Shown: in pieces, positions 1 through 9,980 of the stretch
Position numbering within the stretch: the first letter of the stretch is position 1
How the letters are laid out: each line of letters starts with the position of its first letter
NCBI GenBank assembly: GCA_028386065.3
Contig: JAKUCV010001129.1
Coordinates: 226,518-290,517 of the forward strand
Reading direction: 5' to 3'
Origin: Turnera subulata
Lineage: Eukaryota > Streptophyta > Magnoliopsida > Malpighiales > Passifloraceae
Length of the DNA: 64,000 nucleotides
Notes under the pieces: model-generated
What the model saw: the letters and a program-made list of their open reading frames with translations, nothing else
The model's database searches: none
What the model was told of the DNA's origin: nothing
Translations under genes and position numbers: made by a program

Positions 1-1827
1 AGGGATAACCGGAGAGACACCGGAAGGGGAGGAAAATTTTGAAGGGGAGTTGCAGGAAGATGTCGGTGTTGATTTTGCACCAACGATTACCGTTGTTCAC
101 CGTTTCCGCCGGGATTATCGAGAGCATCGATGATGAAGTTGATGAGTTTAGCCATGGGTCGGAGTGTGCTTTTTATTAATTAATTAATGAACGGTAAAGA
201 GTTTTTAAAAAATGAATTCCGTAAATTGGGGTAGCAATTTAATCAATTCAAATGAGATTTTTAGAAATTAATTTTGGAAAAAGAAAAAAGAATAAGAAGA
301 ATAAAAAATGGGAAAGGTATGGGCCCCACAGGACACATGTCAATTCCACGATGACCAACCGGCTATTGGGTGTAAAATGGACATGGTGACCCGGTAAATT
401 GTAAGTTTAGGGACATAATGAGTGAAATTAAACGAAGAGGGACAACAAATGCGAAATTGATAAAGTGAAGGGACAAAAAAAGCTATTTACTCGTTTGTTT
501 GCTACCATGGGTTTCTTATTTTCTGATCTAATTTTAGCTATGCAAGGCTTAATCTAGTAGGATGAAGGATGTAAAGGAGTAGATATGACTATTGTTGGCT
601 AGGTTGTAGTGGAAAATAGTGTATAGAATTTGGTGAATGGAGTTGGAGAAGACGAAACACTATTCACGGGTGAATTCTAGTTTGAAATTTGAGAGCTCTG
701 CATGCGCTACACGAGCCAACGGTTGGAACCGTTATTGATACAATTCATCTATGGCTTGGTTAAAACTTTTTTTAAGTAGCAATTCCGACAAGAGATGAAA
801 TAACCGTAGTTATTTCTATTCTTCTTTCTCCAGTTTTTTTCTTTCTAAGGATAAGGTGGAAAGTAAGGCTCGTGCTTGCTTCTAGCCAGGCTTCTTTCTT
901 CTAGTCGAGGAGCAGAGCCTTTCAAAGAGCAAAATCGCACCCAATGACTTTTGTTGGGTTCTGCCGAGCCTAATCGCGGGCACTCCGGTGCTTTAGAATT
1001 AATAAGAAATGGAAAATTTTAAGTTGGAGGCCTTGTCAATTCTTTTTTAGTAAAAAGGATGCCTTGTGAATTTCTAAATATTGAACTTGAAAAAGGCATC
1101 ATCGTATTTAGGATATATATTTTTGGAAATATAGATGCGGTGGTAGTTCCTAATTTCTTACTTTTAGGAATCAATTCTAGTATCCAGTTTTGTATTTTGA
1201 GATACACCGAAGCATTCAATATTATTGTCACTAATTATCAATATGATTCCAAATTTGGGATTCTGAATTTTGAACTGAAAATGAAATTCAGATTTATAAG
1301 AAAAACGAAAAGACGATAATTTTGGGAGCAAGATTTGAGAATTTTAGTATGTCCGAATCGATAATGAAGTCATCAGGTGGGACTGCTTGTTCGATGTCAC
1401 GATTACTAGAGTCTTCTGGTGGATCAAAGCCATGCAACCTGAGTTCCCCTATTCTCACTTCAATGCACTAACTTCTGTGGATACCTTAAAGCAATGGAAG
1501 GGAGTCCTTAGGAAATTTGATCACTAATATTCTAGTTTTTTCCCCAGTGTACTCGTAAAGTGTCTATTTCTTTGCTTCCCTTCTCATGTCATTGTCTTAA
1601 TGACTGCTGCCCTTGTACTCTATTTCGGTACCTTTGAGTACAGTTCATTAGTGGAATAAATCTCGATTAGTATCAAAAAAAGAAAATTAAGATGTATTAC
1701 ACCTGTATTTTGCATTGAACTTGGTCTTTCAATTAATGATAATTATTTGTCCCTTACATATTAGGGTGTTTTTCTATTTCTTGTGCTGAAAGCCCTAAGA
1801 AAGGAAAAAATTCTAACATAAGTCTTT
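1..1827. other. Intergenic DNA, no supported gene
   Basis: I see no credible gene here. A minus-strand ATG at 155 opens only 22 codons before a stop. An 86-codon open frame at 1059-1319 has no recognisable motif and is also open on the other strand. The stretch at 840-920 has a composition that recalls plant organellar DNA, but I cannot identify it. A short A-run follows an AATAAATC-like tail at about 1655-1690 and may be the end of an old retroposon. Confidence 0.5.
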
Positions 1828-1843
1828 GAAAGCAACAAAAGTT
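1828..1843. repeat. Left target-site duplication of the LINE
   Basis: GAAAGCAACAAAAGTT is repeated at 29557-29572 with one mismatch (GAAAGCAACCAAAGTT). The right copy directly follows the A-rich tail of the LINE. A 16-bp duplication of this kind is typical of target-primed reverse transcription. It fixes the LINE ends at 1844 and 29556. Confidence 0.8.
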
Positions 1844-2001
1844 AAATAAGCAACTTTTTTCTCCCGATTAATTCAGGTTCTCTCTCGTGTTCTGCGAGTG
1901 TTCTCCCATCTAGGGTTTTTTTCTCCTTGGCAACAAGGCCTCCTCCCTAGGGTTCTCCTTAGGGTTTCTTTCTATTTTCTGCTGTTTTCTACGGTTTGGT
2001 G

Positions 2002-3598
2002 ATGGATTTCCAGCCTGAGGATGGAAGTGGGGGCGGGAAATCGACCTATGTCCCTCCAGATCCCACTGAAATGGAGACGGACATGGTGGTGGTGGAGGAC
2101 GAGGAGGATGAAGAGGTGGATCTGTCTGTGACTCTGTGCCTTGTGGTACGCCTATGGACTGAGAGACCCTTTAACGCTAGGGCTTTCATGAACACCAAGA
2201 AGCAGGTGTGGAGACCGGCTCATGGGGTGGAGGTCTCTCTGATTGAGCGTAACCTCTTTGTTTTTTAGTTTTTCCACTGGAGGGATAAGCAACGGGTTCT
2301 TGACCAGGAGCCCTGGAATTTTGATGATCAAGTGGTATTGGTTCACGAGCTCTCTGGGGACGAACAGCCCTCGTCACTACAATTCTTCTCTACTCCATTA
2401 TGGGCTAGGGTTTATGATATTCCCTTTAATATGCGATCAGAGAAGCTGGTTGCGGCCCTTGGCAGTAAGATTGGGGAGTGTCAGGGTTTAGAGGAGGATT
2501 GTAACATGAAACAGGGCAAGTTTATACGCTTTCGGATTTTATTCAATGTGCGTCATCCACTGATAAGAGATTCTATGGCTGCTCGCAAGAATGGTGATCC
2601 TGTGTGGGTTTACTTCAAGTATGATCGACTTCCGTTGTGCTGGTTCTACTGTGGATGTTTAAGGCACATCGACCGTGATTGCGCTGCAGGGGATGATGAG
2701 GAACTGAACCTTACTGATACACCTTATGGGGATTGGTTGAGAGCTTCCCCAAAGAAATCGATGGGCCCTCGATATGGTGGCGATATAGTTTCAGAGAAGG
2801 TTGCCCGTCGTCTGGTTTTTAAACCTGTTCCTTCTTCGGCGGACTCTACCTTCTCTAGGAGTCGCACAACTTCACCTGTCAGGACGATGCCTCCTCACAA
2901 GAAAGTGCCTTCTGGTTTTGGGGTCAAGATTTTTGGGAGGGCCCCAGGTTCGGGTCAGAATCGAGGCGAGTGTAGTGTGGATGACCTTGATGATGTTCTG
3001 GTTGGTGTTCATGCTGTTGAGATTTCGGGGAAGAGGGCTTCTAGCTGTATCCCGAAAGTGACAGTTCCGAGTGAGGGTAGGAACTGTACTGTGGAGATCT
3101 CTTTTCCTGCGGGGATTCAACCGAGCCCTCAAAAGCTTCATAACCCAGATATTACTTTTTGACTCACCTTCCGAACCGACTACGATCCCTGGTGCTGGTA
3201 CAGGTGGAATTCTAGATGTAGAAGGAGGATTAAGACTAGCTCATAGGGGTATTTATACGGATTCTTTACTGGATCCTGCATTGGCTAGTCAGATATCGGC
3301 TGATTCTTCTATTCATGTATCTCCAAAGGATTCCCATGTTTCCTTTGGATTTACTGCTCAGGCTGGTGATACGGCAGTGTCAGGAAGGAGGAAGTGGAAG
3401 AGAATGGCTCGACAAGGTGATGGCAGTGTTTCGGGTTTGGTTCCTTCCCAGTTCTACAAACTGCGTGATGAGGATGGAGCTCTTCGGGATATGGATGTTG
3501 AGGAGGAGGGGACTCAAAAACGACTTCGGGAGGGTTTAGTGGTCGATGACCTATCTTCAGAGGCGGAGGTTGTTCAGCAACCCCGCCTATCCCAATGA
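2002..3598 (+). pseudogene. LINE ORF1 (DUF4283/zinc-knuckle nucleic-acid-binding protein), broken
   Basis: This ORF1 protein would bind LINE RNA as a chaperone. The start ATG is at 2002, after an acidic N-terminus. The region at 2200-2640 has DUF4283-like features (WRDKQRVLDQEPW, VYDIPF). It is followed by a Cys/His knuckle, CWFYCGCLRHIDRDC, at about 2638-2682. A GRRKWKRMAR motif at 3383-3412 is typical of plant LINE ORF1 tails. Two lesions are visible. A TAG at 2266-2268 replaces a Gln codon, and the frame continues unbroken after it. A frameshift between about 3160 and 3176 moves the frame by one. The final TGA overlaps the ORF2 ATG (ATGA, 3595-3598). Confidence 0.85.
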
Positions 3599-5233
3599 GT
3601 CTTTTATGTTGGAACTGTCGTGGTTTAGGCGATCCACGGGTAGTTTCTATTCTTTGCAAGCTTATTAGGCTTGAAAATCCTCTTCTGGTTTTTCTCTCCG
3701 AAACCAGATTAAAAAACATGGGAGATGGAAAGGATTCAGAGACGTCTAGGTTGGGAAGGTTTATTGGTTCGGGATTGTGAGGGTGATGGGCGCACTAGGA
3801 GTGGGGGTTTGGCTCTCTTGTGGAACAATGATTGTCAAGTTATTCTCCATTCTCTCAGTCTTCATCACATAGACGTTTCTGTGGAGGGGGGTGGTGTGTC
3901 TCAGACTTGGCGATTCACTGGGTTATATGGATGGCCTGGGGGGTCGGATAAATGGAGGTCTTGGGATTTGTTAGAGTCTCTAGCTTCTCATAGTCATCTT
4001 CCCTGGATTTGTGGCGGGGACTTTAACGAAATATTATTCCAAAGTGAGAAGCGCGGTGGTGCTGTTAGAGATATGGAGGCCATGCAGGGATTTCGTGACG
4101 CTCTTGTGTCTTGTGAATTGGTGGATTTGGGTTATCAGGGGGTGATTATACTTGGTGTCGAGGGGAAGACGCGGCTGCCATTGAAGAAATCCTTGACCGA
4201 TTTGTGGCCAACTCTAATTGGCAGCAACTTTTTCCTCGGCATGTTGTTAAGCATCTACCTCGGAAAAAATCAGATCATAATCCCATCAAGCTTGTCCTTG
4301 ATAGAAAAGATCGTTTTATTGTTCCCCAACCCAAAATCTTTAGGTTCGAGGCAATGTGGATGGGTGAGCCAGGTTGCAGTGAAACTATTGAAAGGGCATG
4401 GTCTTCGTCTGAATCCTCTTCGCCGATGGACTTGTTGTGTGGGAAGATCGTTCACTATGTTGAGGAGCTGGAGCAAGACCTAATTTGGAAATATTAATAA
4501 GCAACTACGGCAGAAGCGCAAGGCTCTGGAGAGGTTAAATGCTCGTGCTCCTTCCCGCCAGGTGGTGCAACAAACTAGAGCTATTGAGCACGAGTTGGAA
4601 GACCTGATTCGAAAGGAGGAAACTATGTGGGCGCAGAGGTCGAGGGTGCAATGGCTGAAAGGTGGGGATAAGCATACTAAATATTTCTTCCATAAGTCAG
4701 CTCAGCGGCATAAATCAAACCTGATTCGCCGGCTTAAATTACCCTCCGGCCAGTGGACTAACAATCAGGCAGGTATTGCTTCTACATTTAATGAATTTTA
4801 TACTGAGTTGTTCACTTCTCAAGGGCAGGCTGATATGTCCACTGTCCTCAATTACATCCTTCCTCGTGTTGCCAATAAGATGTCTTCCTTCTTACTTCGC
4901 CCTTATACTAGGGGAGATGTGCTTGATTCCCTTAAACAAATGCATCCCTCGAAGGGCCCGGGTCTTGATTGATTCCCACCTCTTTTCTTCCAAAGATACT
5001 GGAGATGGGTTGGTGATGATGTTTGTCGCTTGGTCTTGGATGTTTTGAATCATGGGAAGAATCCTGCTACGCTAAACCACACTTTTGTTACATTGATCCC
5101 GAAAGTTAAGCAGGCAGAGCAGTGTAGTCAGTTTCGCCCTATTAGCTTATGTAACGTGGTTTTCAAGTTGATTACCAAGACCATCGCTAATAGGCTGCGA
5201 GTGATCAACTCTGATCTTGTTGGTCCGGAGCAG
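3595..5233 (+). pseudogene. LINE ORF2, 5' part: endonuclease and start of reverse transcriptase
   Basis: ORF2 starts at MSLLCWNCRGLG, the conserved N-terminus of the LINE apurinic-type endonuclease. Then come the catalytic-Glu region (VFLSETR), GGDFNE at about 4012-4029 and KSDHNPI at about 4267-4287, the last two covering the Asp/Asn and Asp-His catalytic positions. The start of the RT domain follows, with KGPGLD, TLIPKV and FRPISLCNV. Lesions: frameshifts near 3715, 4139 and between about 4400 and 4480, TAA at 4481-4483, and TGA at 4970-4972 replacing Gly in the PDGFPP-type motif. It stops at 5233, where E1 inserted inside the LVGPEQ|SSFVP motif. It resumes at 27039. Confidence 0.88.
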
Positions 5234-5562
5234 TGTAACAGCCCGGGTAAAAATTTTGGATTTTTACCGGGACTGTAAAAGTCTTTTTTACCGTGATTTA
5301 CTGTTGAATTAATCTTGGGTAATTAATTCAAGGTAAATCGAGCGTCGTTTTTCAAAACCGAGAGTTTTCCCGCGCTCGTGATTTTTCCGTGGATTTTTCG
5401 GGCCTAAGTCGGTATTTTTCGGGTCCCGGGATTTTCGAAAAAATCACACCGGAAAATAACTAAGGGGGTATCAGTTATTTTCTGGTCCGGACCGGACTCG
5501 CTCCATAATGCAGACACTCTGCATTATGGAGGAATCACAAGTGTAACAGTAATTTTTCGTTT

Positions 5563-5830
5563 ACAAAAAGAAGGAAGCAGGAGAAGAAAGGAAGAAGAGA
5601 GGAAGAGGAGAAGAAAAAAAAATAGAAAGAAAGAAAAAAAAAGAGAGAAAAAAGAAGAGAAGAAGAAAAAAAAGAGAAAAGGTAAATTAAAAAAATAGGA
5701 AAATAGAAAAAAATACAGAGGGAAGAAAAAAAAGAAGAAAAAGAGAGAAGGAAAAAAAATAATAAAGAGAAAAAAAAAAAGAAGCAAAAGTCGGAAAAAT
5801 GGAAGAAAAAGAAGAAATAGAAAAAAAGAA
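5563..5830 (+). repeat. Purine-only tract in the E1 LTR
   Basis: About 270 bases made almost only of A and G (GAAGAAAAAG-type). A homologous tract lies at about 10855-11135 in the other LTR. The tract is long enough to be a candidate for triplex (H-DNA) formation. The E2 LTRs lack it and carry C-rich sequence at that place. Confidence 0.75.
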
Positions 5831-7226
5831 AACCGGAGGAACAGTTCGTCACCCCGGTAGCGCCTCGGGTTACTGTTCACGGGAGGACGATCGGCGCCGT
5901 TTCGAGCTTCACTGCCGCCACCAGCGCCTTCGCCACGCCGACGCGACCTCGACACCGCCCTCCCCGTCGTCTCCCGCCTGCCGACGCTCCGCCAGTTGCC
6001 GTTGACCCGGCGGAGAACCCGCGGCGACGCAGCGCCGCTTTTCCACCGCCATGGAGTCGCCTCAGCATCGCCGACCCCGCGCCAGCTTCTTCTTCGGGCT
6101 CGCCTTCCTCCTCTCGCCGTCGCGCCGCTGCAACCCGTGAGGTGAGCCGCGTCCGACCCGTATTTTCTTGTCGGGTCGCATAGCTCTGGGATTTGGGTTG
6201 TGGGCTTTGTGTGGATTGGGCTTGGGCGTGGGCCGGCTGGGCTTGCACAGTGCAAGTCTGGGCTTGGTCCTGTTCAGCCAGTCCGTTTAATTAAAAAAAA
6301 CAGTATATATATATATTTATTTATATTCTGGTAATTAATTTTGAGAAAGAATATATATTTATTTTGAGAAAATTATGGTTAGTTTAATTCTAGTATTTTG
6401 AAAAAAAATAAATATATATATATACCTTGATAAATAATTAAGTTATGTTTTGGAAAAACTAATATTATTTGGAAAAATATATAATATGGAAATATTTTCT
6501 GGAAAATTTATATAAATGTTATTTTTCCTGGAATATTATGGTAACTGGTACCTTTTGGGAAAATATGTATTTATGGTATACATGATTTATATTTCTGAAA
6601 TATATAATTATTTGGATAATGTAATTGTTTGGAAAAGTATTTTATGTTGGAAATATATATGTGTATTTATAAATTCGAATTTATTTTCAGAAAATAAGTT
6701 TATGAGAATATACTTTCTGGAAATGGAGTTTTCTAAAAATAATAATACTTGGAAATTATATTTTGGAAAGTATAATAATTTTTATGGAAATATTATGGAA
6801 AATATATACATATGTTATAATTTCCAAAAAAATTATGGTAATTATTATTTTGGAAAAAAATATATTATCTAATGAAAATGTTTTGATTTAATAGTTTTGG
6901 AAATATATTTTTGTAAACCTTATATGCATACAATATATTTTCGGTAAAAGATGAAAATAAAGAATATGAACCGGGATGGGATATTTCGCAATATTGGTAT
7001 CATAGCATACCGATTATGTGCATTTATGTGTATATATTGTCTTGTGGTATAGGTTTGGATATCGGGTAGTTTCCCGAGGAGCCAGCGTCGGACCGATCAT
7101 TGTTTCCGGAGTTGAGTAATCGGCCAAGGTGAGGATGGATTTCCTTCAATATGTGCCTGTATTACTCGGTTATTGTGTTTGTTGATTATTGCATTGTTGG
7201 ATGTTGCATTTGCTGAGGTTTGATTC

Positions 7227-7581
7227 GGGATGTTTATCCCATGGTCTTGATTGTTGTCGGGATGTTTATCCCAGTATCTTGATTGGCTTTTGGATATTTA
7301 TTATCGTGTCTTTGGCCATAAGAATAATGGAATAAATAATAAATTGTGATAAGGATGTCGATCCTTGATTTTGGACAGGGATGTCTATCCCGGGATTTTG
7401 GTTAGGGATGTCGATCCCTGTGAATTGATTTTGATGACGATAATATAATTGTCGCGTGGTAAGTAGTGGTACGACTCGATGGTTTAAGACTGTTTCGTGG
7501 TGGCCGTGACATGGGTTCTTGTGATAAGCATGTCTATGCTTGGGATGTCTATCCCGTGATTATTTTTGGGATGTCGATCCC
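7227..7581 (+). repeat. Hairpin array with variable arms in the E1 LTR
   Basis: Eight short hairpins share an ATGTNNAT-type core. They are GGGAT-GTTT-ATCCC at 7227 and 7259, AAGGAT-GTCG-ATCCTT at 7351, GGGAT-GTCT-ATCCC at 7378 and 7542, AGGGAT-GTCG-ATCCCT at 7404, AAGCAT-GTCT-ATGCTT at 7526, and GGGAT-GTCG-ATCCC at 7568. Arms change in pairs and stay complementary. The same array recurs in the other LTR copies. Confidence 0.8.
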
Positions 7582-8164
7582 TGGGTTCTCTGGATTTGGT
7601 TTGCCACCCGAAATATGTTGATAACCAGGTCTGACCCCTAGCTTATCCGTGACAGGGTCCGGAAAGATAAAATTGGAAATTCGTTTTATTAGAGTCTTTT
7701 GGGTTTTGGACCGATTTTGGGTCTTGTCTTTGTTTTGGTGTGTTTGGCTGTTTAGCCTGTGTTCGACTTGAGTAATTTTAAGGTTGCATATTGATTGTCT
7801 TTCCTTCGTCGGTGAGCACTTCGGACTCACCCCTCACCTGCGGGCTTTCATCCCATAGGATGGATTATTTGTGGAACAGGATTGGTGCATTCCAGACAGG
7901 CTGCGGCGTTGTCCCTTGGACAGGACTTGGATCCATAGTTTGCATCTGTGTCGCATACAGTGTCTTGTGAGTTATTAAGTCTTCCGCTGTGCATTATTTT
8001 TGCTATTGATGGGCCATTGGGCCGGTTATGTTGTTATTGACGTTTTCTATTTTGGGCTGTTGAGCCCAGGTTTTTGTTGTATACACTGTATGCTGGGCTT
8101 GGTTTGGTTGGGTCGTCACAGTTCCGGCACGTGTTTACTGCGGTAAATACGGGTCGGGGCGTTT

Positions 8165-8177
8165 TTGGTAGCGAAGC
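8165..8177 (+). other. E1 primer-binding-site region
   Basis: TTGGTAGCGAAGC lies just inside the 5' LTR. In E2 the equivalent is CGGTAGCGGAGC (14950-14961), which matches 9 of 12 bases of the usual plant initiator-Met site TGGTATCAGAGC. I read it as a diverged Met-tRNA primer site. The position is right, but the match is imperfect. Confidence 0.5.
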
Positions 8178-8276
8178 GGGCGTTAGGTCTTGTTGGGTAG
8201 TTTTTGTGTGTTTGTTGTCCTTGTTTGCATAGTTCGCTCCATTGTTTATTATTTTATATCATTTAGTTAGTGCATT

Positions 8277-8357
8277 ATGGATCCAGTCAAGGGACGCCAG
8301 CTGTCGCAGAACATACACATAAGAGGTAATGATGCCATTTATAAGCGGAAAATATAA
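8277..8357 (+). other. Short sense ORF (26 codons) in E1, possible gag remnant
   Basis: ATG at 8277 opens MDPVKGRQLSQNIHIRGN... and ends at TAA 8355-8357. The equivalent frame in E2 (15061-15150) differs at one of the first 20 residues and then diverges. It is the only sense-strand frame near the expected gag position. It may be a gag start remnant, or part of the 3' flank of the antisense gene. No known domain is visible. Confidence 0.3.
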
Positions 8358-8412
8358 ATAATATTAATAATACTAATATTTTGATTACAAACAGAAATAT
8401 TACATTGATATT

Positions 8413-9117
8413 TTATAAAAAATAAAAATACATTTGTCTTCTCGGAACGACGTTGACCCTGAAGCTGTTGGGGTCATTGTTGATGTTGACTTGGATGCTG
8501 TCGCTCCGTGAGAACCACATGCCGCCCCTGTTGTTTTGGCCTGGAAGCTCGAACCGGTTTGCTTGAGGGAACCGGAGTGGGATGAGACCGTGATCGTCTT
8601 GAGGTTGCCACTGGGTCTCGGTGAGAAGAACCATGTTTGGTTTGTATTGGTTCTTCAGGTCCCTCAGAGTACGCGAGAACTCCTGGGAACGCCTAGCGAC
8701 TCCTCTGCAGTTCCACACCAGCAGTCGGGCCTTGGGCCAAGTTACGGGCAGACGAGTTACTCTGGGCATGCTCTGGGCCGTCATCGAGAGTTGATAGTAG
8801 GTGCCTTGCTCCAGGAAGTGGCAAGTGGACTCTAGGTTGAACTCCTGAAGTCTTTCGGAGATGAAGAACATGATGGAGTTTACTGAGCCGTAGTAGGAGG
8901 TCCTCAGAGTGCCATGGTCCTCCAGGAAGAACGTCTCTTCCATGGGAGTGATGAAGAACCGCGATGAGTAGAGTTCGTCGACGAAGACCAGACGTGGCAT
9001 TATGCCGAGCTCGTTCGAAAGTTCTTCTGGACGCTCGTTGACCATGCTGTAGGCCAGTCGGTTTCTTCTGCCTAGATTGGCACCTTCGACGAAGAAAACG
9101 GATGATGGAGCAGGCAT
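8413..9117 (-). CDS. Antisense ORF with truncated LINE-type endonuclease domain (E1 copy)
   Basis: This minus-strand ORF encodes 234 aa, opposite to the retroelement. The first ~125 residues (MPAPSSVFFVEGANLGRRNR...) match no family I know. Residues from about 130 on resemble the beginning of a LINE/EEP endonuclease: LLVWNCRGVARRSQEF, then KPNMVLLTETQ, then GGMWFSRSD. The Asn of WNCRG and the Glu of TET are present. The later catalytic Asp/Asn/His part (GDFN, SDH in the LINE above) is missing, so nuclease activity is doubtful. A TATA box lies at 9230-9236, about 115 bp upstream. The E2 copy (15217-15900) is about 91% identical by eye and E5 has a further homolog, so the frame has survived in several copies. 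Confidence 0.7.
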   Translation of the reverse strand: MPAPSSVFFVEGANLGRRNRLAYSMVNERPEELSNELGIMPRLVFVDELYSSRFFITPMEETFFLEDHGTLRTSYYGSVNSIMFFISERLQEFNLESTCHFLEQGTYYQLSMTAQSMPRVTRLPVTWPKARLLVWNCRGVARRSQEFSRTLRDLKNQYKPNMVLLTETQWQPQDDHGLIPLRFPQANRFELPGQNNRGGMWFSRSDSIQVNINNDPNSFRVNVVPRRQMYFYFL

Positions 9118-9229
9118 CGTGTTTTGGAAGCGTGGGTATTTTGTTTTTTCTGAGCGTTGTGGTTTTGTTTTTCTGAGTGTTTTGTTGGTTTTAAAATGCT
9201 TTTGATGATTTACACCTCATCGCTCCGTC

Positions 9230-9236
9230 TTTTATA
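9230..9236 (-). promoter_or_regulatory. TATA box of the antisense endonuclease-like ORF (E1)
   Basis: On the minus strand the sequence reads AGAGTATAAAAGACGG, a near-perfect plant TATA box. It lies 113-119 bp upstream of the ATG at 9117. The 5' leader between them is rich in A and C, as in many plant leaders. The same box at nearly the same distance is present in E2 (16015-16021). Confidence 0.65.
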
Positions 9237-9980
9237 CTCTTGTGGGGAGCGTGATTACTGTTTTCGATTTTCAAGATTTGCTTTCTGAAAATTTTGCCGT
9301 TGCTTCATTTATTGTTTCGTCACTTTATACATTTTTCGGGCTACAATGCCAGAGTTTTCAGCCTTTTACCCTCTCATGATTTTCTTTCGCTCTGGCTAGT
9401 TTGTCCTTCCTTTTTATAGTTTTTCCATATTTTCCTGCATCTTTTATCACATGCATCCGTGACCGTTGAGGCTGAACTGATGGGACCGTACCCCGAGTAG
9501 AGCGCATGTGCGACAGGCTTACACCTATTCGGACATCGTGGAGGGATACAAGACTTGACAGACGTTTTTGGCTCATGCGGAATTTGTGAACAAGTGGTTA
9601 ACGCTTCTTTCGAGGGACACAGGACGCTCTCGTGATGGTCACCGTGCGAGCTAACGATATCCTTTTCATGGGGGAAACAGAAGTCACCGTTAGCTCGGTA
9701 TGTCACGTTTCTTGGGTTCGAGGATGTTTACGTCCGATACGAGCACCGATCATGAAAACGTGTTTTGTTTTAACTTCTTTATATTTTGGTTTTGTTAAAC
9801 GAGATTTAATTTTTAATTTATTTATATTTGATTTTATATTCTTATTGTTGATTTTTGTTTTGTTTTGAGATGTTTTATTTTTCTGTTTAACATAAGACTT
9901 TGTAATATAAGAATTTTGATTTAAAAAGGAAACTTATTTTATTTAACACATAATAGTTTTACAAACGGAGAAGAAGTACT

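Larger units (their letters stand above)
5234..8164 (+). repeat. E1 5' LTR
   Basis: About 2.93 kb. It opens with an inverted repeat, GGTAAAAA (5246-5253) and TTTTTACC (5261-5268). A purine tract (about 5563-5830), a GC-rich stretch (about 5880-6140), a TGGGC-rich patch (6180-6280) and AT-rich DNA (6290-6960) follow. A hairpin array lies at 7227-7581, then a GGTGAG/CTCACC stem near 7812, and the end CGGGTCGGGGCGTTT. The same order is found in the other E1 LTR. The open frames in the purine and GC-rich parts are compositional and I do not call them genes. Confidence 0.85.

Noticed and set aside
1019..1319. Open frames on both strands with a possible organellar origin
   Set aside because: I could not match them to any plastid or mitochondrial gene from sequence alone. 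An organellar insertion remains only a guess.
5524..6255. Long minus-strand open frame rich in Phe/Leu/Ser
   Set aside because: It is a by-product of the purine tract and GC-rich DNA of the E1 LTR. The same composition makes open frames in several phases, and no domain is visible.
8413..9117. Antisense ORF as a full apurinic endonuclease
   Set aside because: The C-terminal catalytic residues (GDFN, SDH blocks) are absent in all copies, so I describe it as a truncated endonuclease-like domain only.
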